The position numbers and the translations under genes were made by a program. The notes beneath the pieces were generated by a model. That model searched no databases. It was not told where the DNA came from and saw nothing but the letters and a program-made list of their open reading frames with translations. Of a stretch of 64,000 nucleotides of DNA, positions 57,450-64,000 are shown one piece after another. The stretch is from Pseudomonas solani (lineage in GTDB: Bacteria > Pseudomonadota > Gammaproteobacteria > Pseudomonadales > Pseudomonadaceae): contig NZ_AP023081.1 of assembly GCF_026072635.1 (NCBI RefSeq), positions 466,501 to 530,500 of the forward strand. Reading direction: 5' to 3'. Every line of letters begins with the position of its first letter. The first letter of the stretch is position 1.

Positions 57450-58271
57450 TCAGACCATGTCCAGTCGCTGCTTGCGGGTCGGCGCCGGGTAGGCGCGGTC
57501 GATCAGCGCCAGGTCGTCGGCGCTTAGGCCGAGATCGCCGGCGCCGGCGTTCTGCTTGATGTGCACGGGGTCGACGGCCTTGGGGATGACGATCACGCCG
57601 TCCTGGCGCAGGGCCCAGGCCAGGGCCACCTGCGCCGGGGTGGCGTCGTGCCGGCGGGCGACTTCGACGAGTGCCGCGTCACGCAGCAGGCTGCCACCCT
57701 GCCCCACCGGGCAGTAGGCCATGAGCGGCAGGCGCTGGCGCTGCTGCCAGGGCAGCAGGTCGAACTCGATGCCGCGCGACTCGGGGTTGTACAGCACCTG
57801 GTTGGCGGCGCAGCCAGCGGGCAGGCCCTGCAGGTCGGCCTGGTCGAAGTTGGAGACGCCCCAGCGCAGGATCTTGCCCTGCTCGCGCAGGCGCTCGAAG
57901 CCTTCCACCGTTTCCCCCAGCGGGTGCTCGCCCGGCCAGTGCAGCAGGTAGAGGTCGAGGCGATCGGTGCCCAGGCGCTTGAGGCTGCGTTCGCAGGCCT
58001 GCTCGACGCCCTGGCGGCTGGCATTCCACGGGTACACCTTGCTGACCAGGAACACCGCGTCGCGATGCCCGGCGATGGCCTCGCCCACCACCTGCTCGGC
58101 GCCGCCCTCGGCGTACATCTCGGCGGTGTCGATCAGGTTCATGCCCAGCTCCAGGCCCAGGCGCAAGGCGGCGACCTCGCGGGCGCGCTGGTCGGGGCGT
58201 TCGCCCATGTGCCAGGTGCCCTGGCCGATGGCGGGCACGGCGGTGCCGTCGGGAAAGGTGATGCGGCCCAT
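57450..58271 (-). CDS. Aldo/keto reductase
   Basis: A 273-residue AKR with a TIM-barrel layout: AIGQGTWHMG at the start, the catalytic set D48 (NLIDTAEMY, with Y53), K78 (VSKVYP) and H109 or H112 (LLHWPGEH), and the late NADPH-binding VIPKAVDPVHIKQN. It reduces aldehydes or ketones with NADPH; the substrate is unknown. It starts 11 bp after the isochorismatase-like gene, so the two form an operon. Confidence 0.93.
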   Translation of the reverse strand: MGRITFPDGTAVPAIGQGTWHMGERPDQRAREVAALRLGLELGMNLIDTAEMYAEGGAEQVVGEAIAGHRDAVFLVSKVYPWNASRQGVEQACERSLKRLGTDRLDLYLLHWPGEHPLGETVEGFERLREQGKILRWGVSNFDQADLQGLPAGCAANQVLYNPESRGIEFDLLPWQQRQRLPLMAYCPVGQGGSLLRDAALVEVARRHDATPAQVALAWALRQDGVIVIPKAVDPVHIKQNAGAGDLGLSADDLALIDRAYPAPTRKQRLDMV

Positions 58272-58282
58272 GGTGTCTCTCC

Positions 58283-58819
58283 TCAGAAGTGAATCTCTTC
58301 GGCCTGCTGCAGGCGCATGGGGTTCCGTGGCTGGATGAATTCGCTCCAGACCCAGTTGTGGTGGGCGACTATCGCCTCGGCGCGCTGGTGCGGCCGGTCA
58401 CGGGTGGTGTGCGCGTCGCTGGCCAGGATGACGTTGAAGCCTTCGCTGGCAGCGCGGCGGATGGAGGTGTCGACGCAGAATTCGGTGGCGTAGCCGGTCA
58501 CCACCAGGTCGGTGACGTAGAGCTTCTCCAGGGTGGCCTTGAGCTCGGTCTCGAAGAAGGCGTCACAGGCGGTCTTGCGCACCACCCAGTCGTTCCCGGT
58601 GCGTTCCAGGCCCGGGTGCAGCTGCCAGCCGATGCAGCCGGGCTCCAGCTCGCTGCCCGGCTCGCCGTCGTGCTGCACGTAGATCACCGGCACGCCGGCG
58701 CTGCGTGCACGGTCGGCCAGGCGGTTGATCCGCTCCAGTACCTGCCCGGCGCGCCAGGGCTCCGGGGGGGTGAGGAACAGCCCCGCCTGCATGTCCACGA
58801 CCAGCAATGCCTTGCTCAT
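58283..58819 (-). CDS. Isochorismatase-like cysteine hydrolase
   Basis: A 178-residue hydrolase with the Asp-Lys-Cys catalytic triad: D9 (LLVVDMQAGLF), K87 (VVRKTACDAF) and C120 (GYATEFCVDTSIRRAASEGFNVILASDAHTT). Relatives include nicotinamidase, N-carbamoylsarcosine amidase and other amidohydrolases. The ATG at 58819 has GGAGT upstream. The open frame continues far upstream only by chance, through the antisense of the OpgC-like gene. Confidence 0.9.
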   Translation of the reverse strand: MSKALLVVDMQAGLFLTPPEPWRAGQVLERINRLADRARSAGVPVIYVQHDGEPGSELEPGCIGWQLHPGLERTGNDWVVRKTACDAFFETELKATLEKLYVTDLVVTGYATEFCVDTSIRRAASEGFNVILASDAHTTRDRPHQRAEAIVAHHNWVWSEFIQPRNPMRLQQAEEIHF

Positions 58820-59008
58820 TTCCACTCCTTGAATGCACGCATCGAAACGCGCGGATAGTGCGGCTTCCCGCCGCGTCGGTAAAGCCGTGCGTCGGGCCGT
58901 GCACGACCGTTGGTCTTGCATGGGGAAACTCGCCACGGGTGCACAGTCAGAACCATCAGGACCCACCGCTCGCCCAGCCCGGGCGGGACTTGCCGCGAGT
59001 ACGCCGCC

Positions 59009-60163
59009 ATGCAGACAGGACGCGACCTCCGTATCGATTTCTTCCGAGGGCTGGCCCTGGTGTTCATCTTCTGGGACCACATTCCGCACAACCCGCTGGG
59101 CCAGGTGACGCCGCGCAACTTCGGCTTCAGCGACGCGGCGGAGATCTTCGTCTTCCTCGCCGGCTACGCCGCCGTGCTCGCCTACGGCAAGCTGCTGCTG
59201 CGCGACGGCTACGCGGTGGCCTGCCTGCGGGTACTGCGCCGGGTCTGGGTGCTGTACGTGGCCCACATCTTCCTGCTGGCGGTGCTGATGGGGGTGGTGT
59301 TCTACACCAACAACCATGTGGACAGCCGCAACTTCATCAACGAGATGGGCCTCGACTACTTCCTGGCCAACCCGCAGCAGGCGCTGATCGACGAGCTGCT
59401 GCTGCGCTTCAAGCCCAACCTGATGGACCCGCTGCCGCTGTACGTGGTGCTGCTGGCCGGGCTGCCGCTGATCCTGCCGCTGCTGATGCGCTGGAGCTTC
59501 GCCGCCCTGGCGCTGTCCGGCGCGCTGTACCTGTGCGCGCCCGGGTGGAACCTCAGCTCGCACCCCGGCGGCGAGTGGTTCTTCAATCCGCTGGCCTGGC
59601 AGTTCCTCTTCGTCCTCGGCGGCGTGGCCGCGCGCCATGCGCAGACGCGGCCGGCCGATGCGCCGCCGGCCACCTGGAAGTCGCCATTGTTCTTCGCCGC
59701 TGCCGGCTACCTGGTGTTCAGCGCGGTGGTCGCCCTGAGCTGGAAGGTGCCCGGCCTGCACGACGCCTGGATGCCCATGGTGGTGCGCGATGTGCTCTAC
59801 CCGCTGGACAAGACCGACCTCTCGCCCATGCGCCTGCTGCACTTCCTCGCCCTCGCCTATTGCGTGGCCGTGCTGCTGCCGCGCAGCGACTGGCTGACCC
59901 GCTGGCCGGCCCGCGAAGTGTGCCGCATGGGCATGCACTCGCTGGAAGTGTTCTGCCTCAGCGTGCTGCTGGCACCCCTGGCGGACGCCGTCGCCACCCT
60001 CTACGGGCTCAACGCCGTGGGCCAGGTGGCGCTGGCCTGCGCCGGGGTGCTGCTGATGTCGGCCCTGGCGGCCTGGCTGGACCTGAGCAACCGCCTCAAC
60101 CAGCGCAAGCCGCCGCAGGCCACGCCCACGCCCGTGCGCCTGGCCAACCCCGGCTACGGGTGA
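59009..60163 (+). CDS. OpgC-like acyltransferase membrane protein
   Basis: A 384-residue integral membrane protein matching the OpgC domain (succinylation of osmoregulated periplasmic glucans). It has the characteristic start RDLRIDFFRGLALVFIFWDHIPHNPLGQVTPRNFGFSDAAEIFVFLAGY and about ten membrane helices. It probably transfers an acyl group to a periplasmic glycan. The ATG at 59009 begins the conserved sequence, although its ribosome-binding site is weak. It is divergent from the isochorismatase-like gene and convergent with the methyltransferase gene. Confidence 0.88.
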   Translation: MQTGRDLRIDFFRGLALVFIFWDHIPHNPLGQVTPRNFGFSDAAEIFVFLAGYAAVLAYGKLLLRDGYAVACLRVLRRVWVLYVAHIFLLAVLMGVVFYTNNHVDSRNFINEMGLDYFLANPQQALIDELLLRFKPNLMDPLPLYVVLLAGLPLILPLLMRWSFAALALSGALYLCAPGWNLSSHPGGEWFFNPLAWQFLFVLGGVAARHAQTRPADAPPATWKSPLFFAAAGYLVFSAVVALSWKVPGLHDAWMPMVVRDVLYPLDKTDLSPMRLLHFLALAYCVAVLLPRSDWLTRWPAREVCRMGMHSLEVFCLSVLLAPLADAVATLYGLNAVGQVALACAGVLLMSALAAWLDLSNRLNQRKPPQATPTPVRLANPGYG

Positions 60164-60182
60164 CCCGCACCCTCTACCGCAT

Positions 60183-60856
60183 TCAGCCCTGAGGGCGGGT
60201 GATGAGCAGCAACGACAGCGGTACCCCGCTGTCGGGATGACGGGGTTCGTGCAGCGCCTCCAGCACGAGGCCGCTGCGCCCCAGCAGGGCCAGCCAGGAT
60301 TCCAGGGTGCGGAAGTACCAGGGCATGGGCTCGGCGAAGGCCCCGTCGAAGGCGGCGAAGGTCTCCAGGCGCCAGCCATCGCGGTAGCCCTCCTCGCCCG
60401 CCGCCGTCCAGGGTGGACGGTCTGCAGCAGCAGTGCGCCGCCCGCCGCCAGGGCGCTGGCGATCGCGGCGAGCAGGGGCTGCAGGTCCTCTTCCAGCAAG
60501 GCGAAGTTGCAGGCCACGGCATCGAAGCGGCCGAAGCGCAGGGGCTGCTCGATAAAGCCCTGGTAGTCGCAGCACTCGAACGCTCCCCCTGCGGCCCGCG
60601 CCAGCTCAACCAGCCCCGGGGACGCATCCACGCCCAGGGTGGCAATGCCCCGCTCGGCCAGGGCACGGCACAGCCAGCCCTCGCCACACCCCAGGTCCAG
60701 CACACGCTGCGGTGCCCGCGCCACCAGCGCATCGAGCATGGCGCCGTCGGTGGCCAGGCGACGGCTTTCGATGCGTCGCCCGCGCACGGCGTCGGTCCAG
60801 GCGCCGGCATTGGCGCGCCAACTGCGGTCTATTTGCTGCCGATTATCGTCTGACAT
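60183..60856 (-). CDS. Class I SAM-dependent methyltransferase (frameshifted as read)
   Basis: A methyltransferase of about 224 residues once repaired. The first frame gives the Rossmann part: VLDLGCGEGWLCRALAERGIATLGVDAS (SAM loop and acidic residue) and FDAVACNFALLEEDLQPLLAAIASALAAGGALLLQTVHP. The rest (WTAAGEEGYRDGWRLETFAAF ... PLSLLLITRPQG) is in the next frame. Adding one G to the run at 60411-60413 restores the family motif HPW and joins the frames. The substrate is unknown. As read, the first frame runs on into antisense sequence of the OpgC-like gene. Confidence 0.85.
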
Positions 60857-60954
60857 GGCCTATCGCCTTGTTTTATGTCGTTTCGGGGCGCGCTGCGGTT
60901 CTCAGCAACTACGCTTTGTACAAGAGCGGTAACGCGCCAGCCAGGCCATCGACC

Positions 60955-63900
60955 ATGGGCGTTTTATGGCAAACCGACGCATCGTCCACCGAGATACCGA
61001 AAGGTAGCCTCAACGAGGTCACCTTGCGGCCCGGCCGCTCCCGCCGCAAGAAACACCGCCTGGCGTTCTGGACCCTGATGCTGCTGGCCGGTGTCGCCAT
61101 TGCCCTCGCCGCCCGCGAGGAGATGCGCAGTTCCTGGCTGCAATCCCGCGAAATCACCCGCTATGCCGCAACCCTGAACTACAGCCTCGAAGAAGGCCCC
61201 AGCGACGCCATCCTCTACCCCCACGACGGCCCCTTCGACAAGCGCCTGGGCTACGTCTACCTGCCGCCGATGTTGCAGCGCCTGGACCAGCGCGGCTATG
61301 CCATCCGCCAGCAGGTGCGCTTCTCCCCGGAGCTGATGGAGTACAGCCGCCACGGGCTGTTTCCGCCATACCGGGAGAAGGTCCAGGCGGGCATCGACAT
61401 CAGCGATTGCCGGGGCGAGCCGCTGTACCGCTTCAGCTACCCACAGCAGCTCTACCCGGGCTTCTCCGCCATCCCGCCGCTGCTCACCAGCAGCCTGCTG
61501 TTCATCGAGAACCGCTCCCTGCTGGCCGACGAGCCCCTGGCCAACCCGGCGGTGGACTGGCCGCGCTTCGTCAAGGCGGCGCTGAGCCAGGCCGGCAAGG
61601 TGCTCGACATGCCCGGGCAGAGCGCCGGCGGCAGCACCCTGGCGACCCAGCTGGAGAAGTACCGCCACTCGCCCTCCGGCCTCACCCTGTCGGCCGGCGA
61701 AAAGATCCGCCAGATGGCTTCGGCCAGCGTGCGCGCCTACCGGGGTGGCCCGGAAACCCTGGCCGCCCGCCAGCGCGTGGTGCTCGATTACCTCAACAGC
61801 GTGCCGCTCTCCGCCGTGCCGGGCCATGGCGAGGTGCACGGCCTGGCCGATGGCTTGCGGGTCTGGTACGGCGCCGACTTCGAGCAGGTGAACCGCCTGC
61901 TGGCCGAGCACCAGGACGAGCCCGAACACCTGCAGGCACGGGGCCTGGCGCTGCGCCAGGTGGTGTCGCTGATGATCGCCCAGCGCCGCCCCTCCTATTA
62001 CCTGTCACGCGGGCGCGAGGAGCTGGAGGCGCTGACCGACAGCCACCTGCGCCTGCTGGGCAACGCCGGCGTGCTCCACCCGGCCCTGGGCCGGGCGGCG
62101 CTGGAGGCGCGCCTGGTCTTCCGCGACCTGCAGCAGGAGCCGGCGCTGTCGCGCATCGAAGGCAACAAGGGCATCAGCCTGGCGCGGGCGCGCCTGTCGA
62201 GCATGCTGCAGATGCCGCTCTACGACCTCGACCGCCTCGACCTGGCCGCCAGCAGCAGCCTGCAGGGCGAGTTGCAGCAGGCCGTCACCACCTACCTGCA
62301 CGACCTCGCCGAGCCGGCCTACGCCGAGCAGGCCGGGTTGTTCGGCGAGCGCCTGCTGTCGCCGGAGAAGACCCGCGAGGTGCGCTACAGCTTCACCCTG
62401 TTCGAGCGCACGCCCTCGGGCAACCAGGTGCGGGTGCAGACCGACAACACCGACCAGCCCTTCGACATCAACGAGGGCAGCAAGCTCGAGCTGGGTTCCA
62501 CCGCCAAGCTGCGGGTGCTGGCCACCTACCTCGACTCCATCACCGCACTGCACACCCACTACGGCGAGATGCCGGCGGCGGAGCTGCGCAAGGTGCAGGT
62601 CGACCCGCTGGACGCCCTGAGCCGCTGGGCCCTCGACTACCTGGCCACCACCCACGACCGCAGCCTGGCGCCGATGCTGGCGGCGGCGCTGGACCGCACC
62701 TACTCGGCCAGCCCCAGCGAGAGCTTCTTCACCGGCGGCGGGCTGCACACCTTCAGCAACTTCCGCAAGGAGGACAACGGCCGCAACCCGAGCCTGCGCG
62801 ACGCCCTCCGCGAGTCGATCAACCTGCCCTTCGTGCGCCTGCTGCGCGACATCGTGCGCCACGACATCTACCGCCCCGACGGCGGCAAGGTGGCGCTGCT
62901 CTCCGACGACAAGGACCCGCGCCGCCAGGGCTACCTGGACCTGTTCGTCTCCCGCGAGAGCCAGACCTACCTGCTGCGTTTCTGGAACAAGTACAAGGGC
63001 AAGGACGCCGACGAGCGCATGGCCACCTTCCTCGATGGCCTGCGCCCCTGGGCCTCGCGCCTCGCGGCCATCCACCGCTACCTGCAGCCCCAGGCCGACC
63101 GCGCGACCTTCGCCGCCTTCATGCGCGAGCGCCTGCCCAACGAGGCCCTGGGCGAGAAGCGCATCAACCAGCTGTACGACCGCTACGGCCCCGGCGCCTT
63201 CAACCTCAACGACCAGGGTTACGTGGCGCGGGTGCACCCGCTGGAGCTGTGGCTGCTGGCCTACCTGCAGGGCCACCCGCAGGCCACCTACCGCGAGGCG
63301 GTGGAAGCCAGCGGCGGGCCGCGCAGCGAGGTGTACGGCTGGCTGTTCAAGTCACAGCGCAAGAACGCCCGGGACAAGCGCATCCGCATCATGCTGGAGG
63401 TGGAAGCCTTCCTCGATATCCACCAGCAGTGGCGCCAGCTGGGCTATCCCTTCGACCACCTGGTGCCCTCCCTGGCCACCGCGCTGGGCAGCTCGGGCGA
63501 TCGCCCGGCGGCGCTGGCGGAGCTGATGGGGATCATCGTCAACGACGGCGTGCGCCTGCCCACAGTGCGCATCGACCGCCTGCATTTCGCCGCCGACACC
63601 CCCTACGAAACCCTGCTCAGCCACGCGGCGGCGCCGGGCAAGCGGGTGATGGCCTCGGAAGTGGCGACGGCGTTGCGCGAGGCGCTCTCGCAAGTGGTGG
63701 ATGCCGGTACCGCGCGGCGCCTGCAAGGCACCTTCACCCAGCCCGACGGCAAGCCGCTGGTGATGGGCGGCAAGACCGGTACAGGGGATAACCGCCTGCA
63801 GACGGTGGGGCGCAGCGGCCAGGTGATCAGCTCCAAGGCACTGAACCGCACCGCCACCTTCGTCTTCTACCTGGGGCCGCGGCACTTCGGCACCCTCACC

Positions 63901-64000
63901 GCCTACGTGGCAGGCAGCCAGGCGTCGAACTTCCGCTTCACCTCGGCGCTGCCGGTGCAGGTGATGAAGGGCATGGCGCCGATCCTCCAGCCCTACCTGG
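60955..64000 (+). CDS. Class A penicillin-binding protein (transglycosylase/transpeptidase), 3' end cut
   Basis: At least 1,015 residues; the stop lies beyond the window. A basic cytoplasmic N-terminus (RPGRSRRKKHR) and one membrane helix (about 38-52) precede a GT51 glycosyltransferase domain: FIENRSLL with likely catalytic E185, and GQSAGGSTLATQLEK. The penicillin-binding domain has the S515-T-A-K518 motif, S621-I-N623 and K940-T-G-T. It should polymerise and cross-link peptidoglycan. A long insert lies between SxN and KTG (over 300 residues), and the first GT51 motif is divergent (no ExxFxxHxG), which marks a non-standard subfamily. The start at 60955 has no strong ribosome-binding site. 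Confidence 0.88.
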   Translation, partial: MGVLWQTDASSTEIPKGSLNEVTLRPGRSRRKKHRLAFWTLMLLAGVAIALAAREEMRSSWLQSREITRYAATLNYSLEEGPSDAILYPHDGPFDKRLGYVYLPPMLQRLDQRGYAIRQQVRFSPELMEYSRHGLFPPYREKVQAGIDISDCRGEPLYRFSYPQQLYPGFSAIPPLLTSSLLFIENRSLLADEPLANPAVDWPRFVKAALSQAGKVLDMPGQSAGGSTLATQLEKYRHSPSGLTLSAGEKIRQMASASVRAYRGGPETLAARQRVVLDYLNSVPLSAVPGHGEVHGLADGLRVWYGADFEQVNRLLAEHQDEPEHLQARGLALRQVVSLMIAQRRPSYYLSRGREELEALTDSHLRLLGNAGVLHPALGRAALEARLVFRDLQQEPALSRIEGNKGISLARARLSSMLQMPLYDLDRLDLAASSSLQGELQQAVTTYLHDLAEPAYAEQAGLFGERLLSPEKTREVRYSFTLFERTPSGNQVRVQTDNTDQPFDINEGSKLELGSTAKLRVLATYLDSITALHTHYGEMPAAELRKVQVDPLDALSRWALDYLATTHDRSLAPMLAAALDRTYSASPSESFFTGGGLHTFSNFRKEDNGRNPSLRDALRESINLPFVRLLRDIVRHDIYRPDGGKVALLSDDKDPRRQGYLDLFVSRESQTYLLRFWNKYKGKDADERMATFLDGLRPWASRLAAIHRYLQPQADRATFAAFMRERLPNEALGEKRINQLYDRYGPGAFNLNDQGYVARVHPLELWLLAYLQGHPQATYREAVEASGGPRSEVYGWLFKSQRKNARDKRIRIMLEVEAFLDIHQQWRQLGYPFDHLVPSLATALGSSGDRPAALAELMGIIVNDGVRLPTVRIDRLHFAADTPYETLLSHAAAPGKRVMASEVATALREALSQVVDAGTARRLQGTFTQPDGKPLVMGGKTGTGDNRLQTVGRSGQVISSKALNRTATFVFYLGPRHFGTLTAYVAGSQASNFRFTSALPVQVMKGMAPILQPYL

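Noticed and set aside
58283..60856. A single 857-residue fusion of methyltransferase and isochorismatase-like hydrolase
   Set aside because: The middle ~450 residues are antisense to the OpgC-like gene, and the methyltransferase frame is broken by a one-base deletion. Two separate genes explain the data better.

Overview
The window reads as chromosomal DNA of a high-GC gammaproteobacterium, almost certainly Pseudomonas or a close relative. The evidence is the nrdA-nrdB locus with a class Ia reductase carrying two ATP-cones, the neighbouring RstA/RstB-like two-component genes, a REP-associated transposase with its REP palindromes, the very high GC of nearly every gene, and families typical of pseudomonads. 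No tRNA, rRNA, CRISPR array or prophage block was seen. Both ends cut genes: a sensor kinase at the left and a class A penicillin-binding protein at the right.

Layout. 1-1.7 kb: two-component regulator, GNAT acetyltransferase and sensor kinase (minus strand). 1.7-7.07 kb: long nrdA control region with three NrdR-like boxes and a phased DnaA-box cluster, then nrdA, a 420-bp structured spacer, nrdB and a terminator. 7.08-8.85 kb: one AT-rich, probably acquired OLD-family ATPase/TOPRIM nuclease gene, a candidate phage-defence gene. 8.86-9.64 kb: REP-associated transposase with REP copies and a 125-bp tandem duplication. 9.8-15.4 kb: BRO-N protein, small membrane proteins, an ATP-sulfurylase-like enzyme with an altered sulfate-site motif, and a DUF3455 / ECF sigma / anti-sigma group. 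15.5-21.4 kb: a radical SAM enzyme, a Tat-signal protein with an alternating Val/Ala/Asn tract and a Gly/Cys patch, a PH-like membrane protein and an ABC exporter behind a Fur-like palindrome. I read this as a candidate peptide- or protein-maturation system. 21.4-39.4 kb: ordinary accessory and housekeeping genes, including ureidoglycine aminohydrolase, two LysR regulators, two quinone oxidoreductases, a PhoD-like phosphatase, an autotransporter, a CAP protein, a truncated globin and a YebC-like protein.

39.6-57.2 kb is the other highlight: eleven minus-strand genes that look like one export system for a giant surface protein. In order of transcription they are a periplasmic adaptor, a GAF-like/HlyD adaptor, a membrane protein fusing a site-2-protease-like M50 domain to a HlyD domain, an Asp/Asn beta-hydroxylase, a sulfotransferase, a GNAT acetyltransferase, a DUF6916 protein, a phage tail-collar protein, a second sulfotransferase, a ~2,450-residue LEPR/DUF4347 repeat protein and a TolC-type outer-membrane channel. 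No ABC ATPase is in the group. 57.4-64 kb holds an aldo/keto reductase, an isochorismatase-like hydrolase, an OpgC-like membrane protein, a methyltransferase and the class A PBP.

A caution on sequence quality: four frame breaks in three otherwise intact genes (about 45936, 47179, 52481 and 60412) are each repaired by adding one base to a short G/C homopolymer. This points to assembly indels rather than real pseudogenes. Several families of short REP-like palindromes are spread through the intergenic regions.
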